64,000 nucleotides of DNA from Herbaspirillum autotrophicum (GCF_001189915.1 NZ_LFLS01000018.1:58152-122151); one strand, 5' to 3'. Counted from the stretch's first letter, positions 9,364 through 19,219 are shown. The notes: a model not told the origin generated them from the letters alone. Made by a program: numbers and translations.

Positions 9364-10080
9364 TCAGCGTTTGACCGCATTCAACGGCGCATCAAAACTG
9401 TCTACCGAAAAACCATAGACGGTGGCCGGTGACAGCCTGACCGTGACCGGCACTGCGGAGCCTGACAATTTCGCTTCAGCGACGATGTGCTCGCCCGGCA
9501 ACAGATAGGTCCGGCCCAGATCGACATCGACATGATTCGGCAGCAGCGCCACCGCTTGTGCCAGACGCACGACATAAGGACTGTCATTTTTGACGGTCAG
9601 TTTGCCGTCCTGCAACGACCATGTCAGCAATTTCCATGGCTCGCGATTCATTTCCAGGCCTTTCGGATGGATGATGACCGGCAGGTTTTGCCGCACATTC
9701 ATGGTGACCTTGACGCCGCCTTCTGCCGATTTTTGCGGTATGCCTTCAAACGTCACCCGTTTCAGGCGCTGGGTCTTGAGCGGCTCTTTGGTTTGCAGAA
9801 TGAAACGCACGAGCTGGGTCTCATCCGGATCCACCCGCGCCACCGGTGGTGTCACCACCAGCAAGCTTTCCCTGTCTTCCGGCAGGTTCTGCAAGGAGGT
9901 GTAGAGCAAGGTCGGCGTGGCATCGGTGTTCTTCACGTTCATGCTGGCTTCGCCATCGGCTTCATTGACGATCACCACCGAAGTTTCCGGCAACATGCCG
10001 CTGGCATGCGCAATCCCGCCGCCCGTCGCCATGCCCAGAAAAAATACCGACTTCAACATATTCTTGCTTGCGAAAGACAT
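9364..10080 (-). CDS. Periplasmic fimbrial chaperone (PapD/FimC family)
   Basis: This 238-residue protein has an N-terminal export signal ending near IAHASG and two immunoglobulin-like domains. Family features are visible: TSVVIVNEADGEASMNVKN at the start of the mature chain, the conserved Arg-bearing strand (VTPPVARVDPDETQLVRFIL), and PYVVRLAQA in domain 2. It should cap pilin subunits by donor-strand complementation and deliver them to the usher at 6749-9328. A strong ribosome binding site (GGGGGA) precedes ATG at 10080. It is the first gene of the operon. Confidence 0.92.
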   Translation of the reverse strand: MSFASKNMLKSVFFLGMATGGGIAHASGMLPETSVVIVNEADGEASMNVKNTDATPTLLYTSLQNLPEDRESLLVVTPPVARVDPDETQLVRFILQTKEPLKTQRLKRVTFEGIPQKSAEGGVKVTMNVRQNLPVIIHPKGLEMNREPWKLLTWSLQDGKLTVKNDSPYVVRLAQAVALLPNHVDVDLGRTYLLPGEHIVAEAKLSGSAVPVTVRLSPATVYGFSVDSFDAPLNAVKR

Positions 10081-10470
10081 GAATCCCCCAGTTGCGCTGT
10101 TGCGTCATGCACCGACGAATGCGCATCATTGTGTCGATTTGGAAAATCGTCGTACACAAGAAAAGTCTCAAAATATCGAATCGCGACCAGACACGAACGT
10201 TGAAAAATGATCAGGAAAATGCAGACATTCCGAGATGCGATGCGGTTGCCGGCTCCGGTGCTGCGGCTAACCTGGTCGCATGGATTGCTGATGGATGCTG
10301 CGCGCCTTGCCATCTCTGTATTTTTGATTTGTCGTTGACACACCATCCTGCAGGCGCAGCCGGCCAGTGACCATGATCACGCGGCTGGCATTGCGGACGA
10401 ATCGTGTTGAACCGGCCCGGATGGCGCTGTCAGCCATCGGTGGAATTATTTTCTTTTGACAACCACTGCG
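10081..10470. other. Intergenic region upstream of the chaperone-usher operon
   Basis: This 390-base stretch lies between the end of the GGDEF-EAL gene and the chaperone start. It must hold the chaperone-usher promoter and the end of the GGDEF-EAL transcript. The part near 10130-10210 is relatively AT-rich. I see no convincing gene and no strong hairpin. Confidence 0.5.
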
Positions 10471-13400
10471 TTATTGCGCCAACTCGGCTTCAATCTGCGG
10501 ATCAAAGCGCGCGGCAAATTCCTCGAAGCCGGCCAGCGGTACCGGACGACAGAAAAAATATCCCTGATAGGCATGGCAGCCTGCCGCCGCCAGGAAGTCA
10601 CGCTGCGCGGCGGTTTCGACACCCTCCGCAATCACCCCCAGTCCCAGGCTTTGCGCCAGCGCGACAATCGTGGTCGCAATCGATGCATCATTGGGATCGA
10701 TCAACACGTCGCGCACGAATGACTGGTCAATTTTCAACTGGTCAAGCGGCAAACGCTTGAGATAGGACAGTGATGAATAGCCGATGCCAAAATCATCCAG
10801 TGAAAAGACCACGCCGCACGCCTTGAGCGCATGCATCTTGCTGATGATGTCTTCGACGTTGTCCACCAGCATGCTTTCTGTCAGTTCCAGCTTCAGACGT
10901 TCCGGATTGGCGCCGGTTTTACGGATGATATCCAGCACCGTATCGACGAAATCGGCTTCCCGGAATTGCTGCGCGCTGACATTGACGGCAATCGTCAGAT
11001 GCGCGGTCTCTGGCCGTCGCGCCCAGTTGGCCAGTTGCGCACAGGCGGTTTCCAGTACCCAGCAACCCAACGGCAGAATCAGACCGGTTTCTTCGGCCAG
11101 CGGAATGAATGCCGCCGGCGATACCATGCCGCGCTCCGGATGTTGCCAGCGCACCAGCACTTCGGCCCCGGTCACGCGGCCGTCGTCGAGCACCTGCGCC
11201 TGATAGTGCAGCAACAGTTCCCGGTCTTCGATTGCCTTGCGCAAGCCGGCTTCCAGCGCTACCCGTTCCAGCACCACCGCCTGCATCGCAGGATCGAAGA
11301 AACGCAGGGCATTGCGGCCGCTTTCCTTCGACTTGTACATGGCGAGATCAGCCTGCTTCAACAATTCATCGATGGATGCCTGTCGCCCGCTGAATACCGT
11401 GGCGCCGATACTGGCAGTGGTACGGTATTCGATATCGTCCAATTGATAGGTATTGCCCAGCACCGCCAGAATCTTTTCGCCGACCGTGCGGGTCTGACTT
11501 GCCGCTTCCTGCGGATCGCGATGCAGGCTTTCCAGCACCACCACGAATTCATCGCCGCCCACCCGCGCCACGGTATCGTTGGCACGCACGCTGGCGGCCA
11601 GTCGCAACGCCACTTGTTTCAGCAACAGATCGCCCTTGTCATGTCCGAGGGTATCGTTGAGCGTCTTGAACTGATCAATATCGATGAACAGCAAGGCGCT
11701 GCAACTGCGGTTTCTGGTGCTGACCGCAATCGCCTGCTTCAGGCGATCCAGCAGCAAGGTCCGGTTCGGCAGACGCGTCAGGGCATCGAAGAAGGCCAGT
11801 TCCTTGATCTTTTCCTCAGCGATCTTGCGATCCGTGATGTCGTGATGGGTGCCGACGTAATTGACGACCACGCCCTCATCATTCTTGACGGCCGAGATCG
11901 TCAGCCAGATCGGATACACCTCGCCATTCTTGCGCCGGTCCCATATTTCGCCCTGCCATCCGCCGTCGCGCCGGATGATATCCCACATGTCGCGGAAGAA
12001 ATTCGGTCCGTGGCGTTCCGACTTGAACAGGTGCGGCGCCTGCCCCACGACTTCCTCTGCGGTATAGCCGGTAATCGTGGTGTAGGCACGGTTGACGCGC
12101 AGGATATTGCAGTCGGCATCCGTCACCATCATGCCTTCCAGCGAATCAAAACCGACCGCGGCAATGCGCAGCTCGGCCTCTACCTGCTTGCGTTCGGTAA
12201 TGTCACGGCCGCTGGTGCGGAAACCGGCGAAGATGCCATTGTTATCCGTAATCGGCACCCATGACACCGACAACCAGAACAGGGAACCATCCTTGCGTAC
12301 ACACCGGAATTCCAGATCATCGCCGCGTTCGCCCTGCAAGCCGCGCATCAGTTTGGGGCCGATGCGGCGCAAGTCGTCGGCATAAATCAGGGTGCGCGCC
12401 AGATCCGGCATCGACAAGCACTCTTCGACCGTATAACCGGTGTAGTCCTTGACCGAAGGATTGATCCAGCGCGGCTTGCCATCCGGCCCCCACCAGACTT
12501 CCCAGTTCACGGTGCAGTCGGCGATGGCGCGGAATTGTTCTTCGCTCTGGCGCAGCTCCTTGGTCATCTCTGCGGCCAGGCTGACGGCACGACTGCGGCT
12601 CGAAATCATGGCCCAGGCCAGCAGTGCCAGCAACAAACTCAGACCGATACCGGTCACGGCGATCAGGCTTTCCGCATTGCGCCTGAAATGCGCATCGAAC
12701 GCATCCATCGTGCGCATCGACAAGGTCCAGTTATGGCCGCCTACCACCAGATACTCGGTGCCGGTAATGGCGTCTTCATTGCGCCGCAGGTCGGGGATCA
12801 CGGATTGGTACAGCAATGCTGCCGGCGTCGGTTCGACGCCGTCGTAAATGGCGAACGCCAGGCCGAACGGCTGATCGCCATACAAACTGGCAATCACGTC
12901 ATGCATGCGGAACGAGGCATGCACCCAGCCGATCAGATTGCTGCGGCGTTCATCGATGGTCGCTTGCGGCAGACCGTCGGCATAAATCGGCAGATACATG
13001 ATGAAACTCGGATAGGAGTTCATGTCGCCGGTCAGCTTCAGTTCCACCTTGCCGGACACGGTCGGCATGCCCGAATCGCGGGCTTTTTCCATGGCCTTGC
13101 GGCGGGTCGGCTCGGACCAGTGGTCAAACCCGAACGGACTGCGATTGCGACCGATATACGGCTCGCGCTGCACAATCGGCGCGTAATCCTCGCGCGCGCC
13201 GTCCGGCATGATGCTGTAATCCGGAAAGCCCTGCTGGCGCATGGCGGCAATATGCGCATCCTTGCGCGCTGCCGGCACCCACTCGTCGATGCCGATGGCC
13301 TGGATGCCCGAAAAATTGGCGTCGAAGTTGAGCGCGGCGACATAGTCACGAAAGTTTTTGCGGCTGACCTCGCCGGTCGCGGCAAACAATCCCTGCACCC

Positions 13401-13590
13401 CGCGCAACATCTGCTCGTAGGCGGCCATGCGTTGCTCAACCCGGCCGGCCGCTTCGCGCAGCGCAAAGTCAAACTGCGATTTGGTTTCGTTGCGCACCAC
13501 CTGCCGCTCATGCTCCCAGGCGGTCCAGGTAATGCTGAGTCCGGCGACCAGAATCAGCAGCGGCAATATGAAAAGGCGGCTTCGGCTCAC
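10471..13590 (-). CDS. Membrane CHASE-PAS-PAS-GGDEF-EAL cyclic-di-GMP enzyme
   Basis: The 1039-residue protein has a transmembrane helix (residues about 5-24), a periplasmic CHASE domain (about 40-290), a second helix (about 312-332), two PAS domains (about 350-470 and 480-595), a GGDEF domain with intact RVGGDEFVVV, and an EAL domain. The EAL motif reads EVL, a tolerated variant. The other metal and base residues are present (NVSAQQF, ELTES, SLDDFGIG, LKIDQSF, EGVET, YQGYFF). Both cyclase and phosphodiesterase activity are possible. It overlaps the upstream solute-binding protein by 4 bases, which suggests the binding protein feeds the CHASE sensor. The nearby fimbrial and Tad loci are plausible outputs. 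Confidence 0.92.
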   Translation of the reverse strand: MSRSRLFILPLLILVAGLSITWTAWEHERQVVRNETKSQFDFALREAAGRVEQRMAAYEQMLRGVQGLFAATGEVSRKNFRDYVAALNFDANFSGIQAIGIDEWVPAARKDAHIAAMRQQGFPDYSIMPDGAREDYAPIVQREPYIGRNRSPFGFDHWSEPTRRKAMEKARDSGMPTVSGKVELKLTGDMNSYPSFIMYLPIYADGLPQATIDERRSNLIGWVHASFRMHDVIASLYGDQPFGLAFAIYDGVEPTPAALLYQSVIPDLRRNEDAITGTEYLVVGGHNWTLSMRTMDAFDAHFRRNAESLIAVTGIGLSLLLALLAWAMISSRSRAVSLAAEMTKELRQSEEQFRAIADCTVNWEVWWGPDGKPRWINPSVKDYTGYTVEECLSMPDLARTLIYADDLRRIGPKLMRGLQGERGDDLEFRCVRKDGSLFWLSVSWVPITDNNGIFAGFRTSGRDITERKQVEAELRIAAVGFDSLEGMMVTDADCNILRVNRAYTTITGYTAEEVVGQAPHLFKSERHGPNFFRDMWDIIRRDGGWQGEIWDRRKNGEVYPIWLTISAVKNDEGVVVNYVGTHHDITDRKIAEEKIKELAFFDALTRLPNRTLLLDRLKQAIAVSTRNRSCSALLFIDIDQFKTLNDTLGHDKGDLLLKQVALRLAASVRANDTVARVGGDEFVVVLESLHRDPQEAASQTRTVGEKILAVLGNTYQLDDIEYRTTASIGATVFSGRQASIDELLKQADLAMYKSKESGRNALRFFDPAMQAVVLERVALEAGLRKAIEDRELLLHYQAQVLDDGRVTGAEVLVRWQHPERGMVSPAAFIPLAEETGLILPLGCWVLETACAQLANWARRPETAHLTIAVNVSAQQFREADFVDTVLDIIRKTGANPERLKLELTESMLVDNVEDIISKMHALKACGVVFSLDDFGIGYSSLSYLKRLPLDQLKIDQSFVRDVLIDPNDASIATTIVALAQSLGLGVIAEGVETAAQRDFLAAAGCHAYQGYFFCRPVPLAGFEEFAARFDPQIEAELAQ

Positions 13591-14444
13591 GGATTGACCT
13601 GAAAATCGACCAGCGTGGCGGCCAGTTTGGGAGAGAAATATTTACTGAAAATGCGACGCACCGTACCGTCGGCCCGCATCTCATTGACCAGCGCCCGCCA
13701 TTTTTCCTGTTCGGCGACCGACAATGCCTTCTTCGACATGATCAAACCATGTGGCACCGGCGGATCCGGGAATTCGATAATCGACGTCACGTCGCGGATT
13801 TCCCGCTGCTCCACTGCCGGGTAATCGAACGGTTCCATGATCATGCCCTGGATGCGGCCCAGCGTCAGCGCCTGATACAGGGGCGCCAGACCGCCGGCCT
13901 GACTGACCCGGTTGGCCGCAGCCAGACGGTCTACCAGGCGATTGGCCGAGGTGCTGTAGCGAAAACTGCGGATCACACCGAGCTGAAAGCGTTCGCTGTT
14001 CTCGAAATCGGCCAACTGCTGCATGCCGGCATCCTTGCGCACCAGTAAATAGTATTTATTGCTGAAGTACCACGCGAAAGACGCGAAGCGATTGCGTTCC
14101 GGACTGGCAATGCCCGACAGGCTGAAATCGAGCGCGCCCGATTCGATCAGTTGCCAGATGCGGGCGCGCGACATGAGACTGACCCCGACCTTGCAACCGC
14201 TGCGGCGAATCAGTTCCTCGGCGAAATCCTTGTCGATCCCGGAATCGGTGTCGGCCGAGTACAGCAGGCCGTGGTCATGCAATGCCAGCGTGAAAGTACG
14301 CGAACAGTCGGGGCTGGCCGCGACCGCCCGCAGGCTGCACATGACCAGCAGCAAGACACCGACACAACGGCCGATCACCGTGGCACCACAACTGTCAACA
14401 TAACTGGATCCCTTACCCCGTTTTTGAAACCGTTTTTCGGACAC
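13587..14444 (-). CDS. Periplasmic solute-binding protein (SBP_bac_3 type)
   Basis: A 285-residue protein with an export signal (GVLLLVMCSLRAVAAS) and a family-3 amino-acid-binding fold. DSGIDKDFAEELIRRSGC, LIESGALDFSLSGIA and a C-terminal AEQEKWRALVNEMRADGTVRRIFSKYF are typical. No ABC permease or ATPase is nearby. Instead the gene overlaps the CHASE-GGDEF-EAL gene by 4 bases (ATGA), so the partner is more likely that sensor than a transporter. The start at 14444 is GTG with a poor ribosome binding site; a GTG just before VIGRCVGVLLL is an alternative. The ligand is unknown. Confidence 0.82.
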   Translation of the reverse strand: MSEKRFQKRGKGSSYVDSCGATVIGRCVGVLLLVMCSLRAVAASPDCSRTFTLALHDHGLLYSADTDSGIDKDFAEELIRRSGCKVGVSLMSRARIWQLIESGALDFSLSGIASPERNRFASFAWYFSNKYYLLVRKDAGMQQLADFENSERFQLGVIRSFRYSTSANRLVDRLAAANRVSQAGGLAPLYQALTLGRIQGMIMEPFDYPAVEQREIRDVTSIIEFPDPPVPHGLIMSKKALSVAEQEKWRALVNEMRADGTVRRIFSKYFSPKLAATLVDFQVNP

Positions 14445-15014
14445 CTTGCAGATCTGCTTGCGGATCCGGTTTCAGACCTTCTCACAGCTGTTCTTTTCAC
14501 TTTTCCTGGCTGTTTTTTTCGAAATCCAACCACGACCGATTGCCACTTCTTGCGCTTTCCGGACGCCATTTTCACACGAAAAAATGGTGCCGGCCAGCAA
14601 TTGATGGTATCCGGCAGCGGCGCAAACCGCAACCGCACAACACTCTGTCAATATTGCGTAAAGGCCGCCAAAACCAAGACAGGCAACGGATAGCAATAAC
14701 ACTTCCGAAATTGCCTCCTATTTCCATGATGCAATAATGCTGAAAATGAGGTACAACAGATCAAATTCACTGGATATGTTTGCATAAACAGATCGAATAA
14801 AGAATCGAAAAAGAGCAAATTCAAGTCTCTGGCCATGCCTGCCATTTTTAGAAAAATTGCTGCTATGCGCGTCTCCTTACTGCTCATCTGGTATACCGGC
14901 AAAATCAATGAGCCGCCTCAGCGATATGCATAACCCGATCCCGGAACCACAATGCCGACTCTGATCAAGAGCTGAAGTTATCGACGACAAAAGATCAACA
15001 CGGTTAAAAATCCT
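14445..15014. other. Divergent intergenic region
   Basis: This 570-base region separates the minus-strand binding-protein operon from the plus-strand sigma-54 activator operon and should carry both promoters. The part from 14690 to 14870 is AT-rich. Short frames exist but none has a good ribosome binding site or recognisable protein. Confidence 0.5.
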
Positions 15015-17267
15015 ATGAGCGAACCGCCAGTCATCGGAACCGCCCCTAATTTCAAGAGCCTGCTGCGCATCGTTGACCTTGTGGCGCCGACCAACCGGGC
15101 CGTCTTGATATGCGGCCCCACCGGCGCCGGCAAAGAGGTTATTGCCCGTCTTATCCACCGCCTCAGCAGCAATCCGGATACCCCTTTCATCGATATCAAT
15201 TGCGGCTCCATCCCGGAGCATCTGATCGAGGCCGAGTTCTTCGGCCACACCAAGGGCGCGTTTACCGGCGCGGTAGCCAACCGGGTCGGCTATTTCGAAC
15301 TGGCCGGCGCCGGCACCCTGTTCCTCGACGAGATCGGTGAACTACCGCTGTCATTGCAGCCAAAACTGCTGCGCGTGCTCGAAATGCGCACCTTTCGCCC
15401 GGTCGGCTCCACCGAGGTACGCCATTTCAGGGGCCGCATCGTCGCTGCCACCCATCGCGATCTGCAGGCGCTGGTCGCCGGCAACACGTTTCGCGAAGAC
15501 CTGTACTACCGGCTGGCCAACTTCGTGCTCGATATTCCCGGTCTGGACCAGCGCAAGGAAGATATCCCGGCGCTGGTATCGCATTTCGTTTCCCTGCAGG
15601 CGCGCCAGATCAGCTTTACCGCCGAAGCGATGGAGTATTTGTGCCAGCATGCGTGGCCCGGGAATGTCAGAGAACTGCGCAGCCTGATCGACCGGCTGGC
15701 GGTGCTGTCGGACACCCCGCGCATCACCACTGATGTACTGACGGCATTTCTGGCGCCATCCCTGCCGGCTTTCTCCCTGGAAACATTGGCCGACGAGCTG
15801 CTCAAGCTCAAGGGCGGCAACAAGCTGGAAGCGGCAGAACGGCTCCTGATCGACCGCGCCATGCAATTATGCGGTGGCAACAAGAGCGCCGCCGCCAACC
15901 TGCTCGGAGTCGGCCGCAAAAGTGTCGAGCGGCGTCACGCCGTGCGCGAAGACAAGCTCACGCTGGCCCAACGCGATCTGAACCAGGCCCGCAGCCTGGT
16001 CGAACAATCGGCATTCAGCGAAGCGATTCCGATTTTGGAGCGGGCGCTGGAAACGCTGGTCAGCGTTGCCGATCAGGACGAATACCGGTTGCTGCACTTT
16101 GAATTGCACCGGTTGCGCGGCGTCAGCTACCGCAGCATCCATGGCTGGCTCGACGTCCATGCCATGCATTCTTACGAAACCGCACTCAAGCTCGGTTATC
16201 AACTGGGCGATCTGGTGGACCTCGGATCGTTGCTGTTCGGCTTCTGGACTGCGCAGTTGATGTCACTGCAACTGGGCAAGGCGCGCGCCACGGCGCAGGA
16301 AATGTTGCAGCGTTCGCAGGCCGGCGGCAATCCCAACGCCATCGGCGAAGCGCACCTGGCGATGGCCAACACCCTGTTCTGGCTGGGTGACAATGAAGAA
16401 GTGCTGGCCTGCCTGCAGCGCGGCGACCTGTTACCCGAGAACGGTGACGAACGAATCGGCGCGCAAGGCTTCGATATCGTCGGCCTGGCCATGACACTGG
16501 AAGGCCTGACGCTGTTTCAGACCGGTTCCTTCCGGCGCGCCCGGACCACGATGGAAAAGCTGCGTCTGCGCGGGGAGCGGGAAGCTGCACTGACCTTCAA
16601 TCGCGTTATTTCGCTGCAAGGCGCCGCATGGCTGGCGTGCCTGTTCGAAGATGCCGCGCAACTGGGGCCGCTGGCCACCATGCTGGAATCCATCGCGCGC
16701 ATTCATGGCTATGCCTTCTATCAGGGCATCGGCAAATTCTTCATCGGTCAGCATCTGGTGTTCCAGGATGCGTTCGAGGAGGCCGAGCATCATATGCACG
16801 ACGGCTATGAAAACTACATGCTGCGCGACGGCGGCAAACTGTTCCATTCCTTCCAGGCCCGCAAGCGCGGCGAACTGTTGCTGCTCACCGGCCGTGCCGC
16901 GGAGTCCGATGCGCTGGTATCCGAAGCGCTGGACATTGCGATCCAATCCAACGAGCGCGCTTATCTGGTCGAACTGCAGATCGCCAAGGCCAGAGCCCGG
17001 CAAGCCATGGGGGATCTGAGCGGCGCCGAAGGCGGCTTGCGCAACGCCTTGTCAACCGCGCAAGTACTCGGCTCGGTACCGCCACGCATTGAAGCCGCCA
17101 CTTGCCTGGCACATCTGCTGCGGGATTCCGGCCGCCAACCGGAAGCGCTCGACATCATGAAAACCGCGCTGCGCGAGGTAGAAACAGACACACCGTTCCC
17201 GACCCTGATCCGGGCATGGGACATCCGGCATGCGCTGGAAGTTTTTCCGGGCATCACTGAAATCTGA
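15015..17267 (+). CDS. Sigma-54 activator (AAA+, HTH) with C-terminal helical-repeat domain
   Basis: The 750-residue protein starts directly with the AAA+ domain (residues about 5-235): Walker A GPTGAGKE, the sigma-54 contact loop GAFTGA, Walker [12 protein letters not shown] and WPGNVRELR. A Fis-type helix-turn-helix follows at about 270-305 (CGGNKSAAANLLGVGRKSVERR). About 430 residues of paired helices resembling TPR repeats make up the rest. There is no N-terminal receiver, GAF or PAS domain. The C-terminal repeats may therefore be the sensory or partner-binding part, which is unusual because the sensor normally precedes the ATPase. The DUF917 gene begins 14 bases downstream, so it probably controls its own operon or a divergent one. 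Confidence 0.87.
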   Translation: MSEPPVIGTAPNFKSLLRIVDLVAPTNRAVLICGPTGAGKEVIARLIHRLSSNPDTPFIDINCGSIPEHLIEAEFFGHTKGAFTGAVANRVGYFELAGAGTLFLDEIGELPLSLQPKLLRVLEMRTFRPVGSTEVRHFRGRIVAATHRDLQALVAGNTFREDLYYRLANFVLDIPGLDQRKEDIPALVSHFVSLQARQISFTAEAMEYLCQHAWPGNVRELRSLIDRLAVLSDTPRITTDVLTAFLAPSLPAFSLETLADELLKLKGGNKLEAAERLLIDRAMQLCGGNKSAAANLLGVGRKSVERRHAVREDKLTLAQRDLNQARSLVEQSAFSEAIPILERALETLVSVADQDEYRLLHFELHRLRGVSYRSIHGWLDVHAMHSYETALKLGYQLGDLVDLGSLLFGFWTAQLMSLQLGKARATAQEMLQRSQAGGNPNAIGEAHLAMANTLFWLGDNEEVLACLQRGDLLPENGDERIGAQGFDIVGLAMTLEGLTLFQTGSFRRARTTMEKLRLRGEREAALTFNRVISLQGAAWLACLFEDAAQLGPLATMLESIARIHGYAFYQGIGKFFIGQHLVFQDAFEEAEHHMHDGYENYMLRDGGKLFHSFQARKRGELLLLTGRAAESDALVSEALDIAIQSNERAYLVELQIAKARARQAMGDLSGAEGGLRNALSTAQVLGSVPPRIEAATCLAHLLRDSGRQPEALDIMKTALREVETDTPFPTLIRAWDIRHALEVFPGITEI

Positions 17268-17281
17268 CAAAGGAGAAAAGT

Positions 17282-18478
17282 ATGGCATTTGAGCTAACTA
17301 CTGCCGATGTAGAGTCTTTATTGCTGGGGGGATGTTTTTTTGGCAGCGGGGGCGGCGGGACCCTGACCTCGGCGCGCAGTCTGGCCTCGCATTTCAAGCG
17401 CGGCGATTATTACCCGAGTGACCGGGTCCGGGTCGTCGGCGTCGATGAAGTCGATGCCGGGGATACCGTGATGGTCGCCTATCTCGGTTCACCCGCCGCG
17501 ATCAACGGCGCGACCTATCCGGAAGGTCCGGTAGCAGCCGTGCAGCAGGTACAGCAGCGACTGGCGGCCAGCGGACGCAAGCTGGCGTATGTGGTACCGC
17601 CGGAAAGCGGGGCACTCGGTTTTCTGGTGGCATGCCTGGTGGCGGCCAAACTGGATCTGGCGGTGATCGATGCCGACGGCGCCGGACGTGCGGTGCCGTC
17701 GCTGCCGCAATTGACCTATGCCGCCGACGGCGTCAATCCGCGTCCGACCTTTCTGGTCAGCCAAAGCGGACTGTGCGTCGAACTCGACGTCAAACCGCGC
17801 GGCGACGCCAATGGCTGCTCCTCGCACCAGCAAGATGTATCGGCCATCATCGATCAGATGCTGCGCCCGATCGTGGCCGAATCCGATTTCGGCCAGTTTG
17901 GCGGCCTCGCGATCTGGATCATGGAACCCGCCAGATTGCAGAGCGCCTTGCCAATTCGCGGTACGCTGACCCGGGCACTGACGCTGGGCCGGGCATTGCA
18001 GATGGGCAACATCGCCAACGCCGGACAGTTGCTGGATTTTCTGTCGGCCCGCTTCACATTGCCGGCGCGGCGCATTTTCGGGCCGGCCAGGTTCATCTCG
18101 GCAGAACTCGATACCAGTACCGGCTTCGATCTCGGCAAGGTACGCCTGCAGGCCGGCGACACGATTTGTACCGTGTTGTACCAGAACGAATCACTGCTGA
18201 CCTGGGTCAGCGACCAGCCGCAACCGGTTTGCATGGCCCCCGACAGCATTGCTTACTTTGTTGAGGGCGAAGGCCAGTCAATCTTTTCCAATGGCGATCT
18301 GGTGCTGGCAGATGGCTCGCTCAATCCGGCCCTGCTCGATCACACCGTGACCTTGATCGGCATCCTGGCCGATCCGGCATTGCAACGCGGCCTGATTCTG
18401 AGCAGTTTCATGAGCCTGCTGGTCAGCATGGGCTACCTCGGCCCCTATGTACCGCTGACCGCGTCCGCCAACCAATAA
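17282..18478 (+). CDS. DUF917 family protein
   Basis: The 398-residue protein has the family's N-terminal glycine-rich segment (LLLGGCFFGSGGGGTL) and DADGAGRAVPSLPQL in the middle. DUF917 proteins are often found with hydantoinase-like or racemase-like genes, and some members are linked to thiohydantoin or nucleoside-related hydrolysis. The reaction here is unknown. It has an excellent ribosome binding site (AAAGGAGAAAAG) and lies between the sigma-54 activator and an Asp/Glu racemase-like gene, so the three form an operon. The neighbour supports a role in cyclic amide or amino-acid metabolism. Confidence 0.85.
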   Translation: MAFELTTADVESLLLGGCFFGSGGGGTLTSARSLASHFKRGDYYPSDRVRVVGVDEVDAGDTVMVAYLGSPAAINGATYPEGPVAAVQQVQQRLAASGRKLAYVVPPESGALGFLVACLVAAKLDLAVIDADGAGRAVPSLPQLTYAADGVNPRPTFLVSQSGLCVELDVKPRGDANGCSSHQQDVSAIIDQMLRPIVAESDFGQFGGLAIWIMEPARLQSALPIRGTLTRALTLGRALQMGNIANAGQLLDFLSARFTLPARRIFGPARFISAELDTSTGFDLGKVRLQAGDTICTVLYQNESLLTWVSDQPQPVCMAPDSIAYFVEGEGQSIFSNGDLVLADGSLNPALLDHTVTLIGILADPALQRGLILSSFMSLLVSMGYLGPYVPLTASANQ

Positions 18479-18497
18479 ATCCTCAAGGAATTTGTCA

Positions 18498-19208
18498 ATG
18501 ACAGCTATTCGTATCTGCGTCCTGGCGCCGGTCGCCACCGACGCCTTCAACGCCCGCCTGCTGGAATCCATCGCGCCGGTAATTCCGCCCGATGTGGAAG
18601 TCGAAGTACGAAATATCACGCAAGGCCACAACTGCATCGAAAACCGGGCCGACTGGTTGCAAAACGGTTATCCCGTGGTGGAACTCGCCAAAGCGCTGGA
18701 ACAGGAAGGATTTCACGGCATCTGGCTCAGCGATTTCGACATGTGCGGGGTGGAAGCCGCCCGGGAAGTGATCGACATACCGATCATCGGTGGCTTTCCA
18801 ACCTCTGCCTTCAGCGCGCTGGCGCTGAGCGGGCGCTTCTCCATCATCACGGTGCTGCAAAGTACGCTGGCGATGCAAAGAGAGCATGTGCTGACCTATG
18901 GTTTGCAAGACAGCTTTGCTTCCATCAAGGCCATCGATTGTCCGGTCGATCAACTGGACAACCTCGATATCGTGATCGGCAAGGCGTTTCAGGCGGCACT
19001 GGAAGCGATCCGCAACGATGGCGCGCAATCGCTGCTGCTCGGTTGTACCGGCTTTGTCGGCGTCGCCGCCAAGGTATCGGCGTTACTGGAAGAGGCATTG
19101 CAAACCTATGTGCCGGTGATTGATCCGAATCAGGCCGGGTTCAGTTTCCTGGTTTCGCTGGTGCGGATGAAGGTGCGACCCAGCCGTCTTTGCTACAGCA
19201 AAGCCTGA
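18498..19208 (+). CDS. Asp/Glu/hydantoin racemase family protein
   Basis: A soluble protein of 236 residues. The ATG at 18498 is chosen because AAGGA lies 8 bases upstream; a TTG two codons earlier is also open. The two catalytic cysteine regions of the family are visible: DFDMCGVEAAREV in the first half and LLLGCTGFVGVA in the second. The family includes hydantoin and aspartate racemases and maleate isomerases, which use the cysteine pair on an acidic alpha carbon. Its pairing with DUF917 suggests a step on a hydantoin-like or dicarboxylic compound. The substrate is unknown. Confidence 0.8.
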   Translation: MTAIRICVLAPVATDAFNARLLESIAPVIPPDVEVEVRNITQGHNCIENRADWLQNGYPVVELAKALEQEGFHGIWLSDFDMCGVEAAREVIDIPIIGGFPTSAFSALALSGRFSIITVLQSTLAMQREHVLTYGLQDSFASIKAIDCPVDQLDNLDIVIGKAFQAALEAIRNDGAQSLLLGCTGFVGVAAKVSALLEEALQTYVPVIDPNQAGFSFLVSLVRMKVRPSRLCYSKA

Positions 19209-19219
19209 TTTTTACCTGA

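Noticed and set aside
10092..10370. 92-codon plus-strand frame in the region upstream of the fimbrial chaperone
   Set aside because: It has no ribosome binding site, an unlikely Cys/His-rich composition, and overlaps the expected promoter.
10831..12264. Long plus-strand open frame (477 codons) opposite the GGDEF-EAL gene
   Set aside because: It is a shadow of the high-GC minus-strand gene. The product has no domain and the minus-strand gene shows clear conserved motifs throughout.
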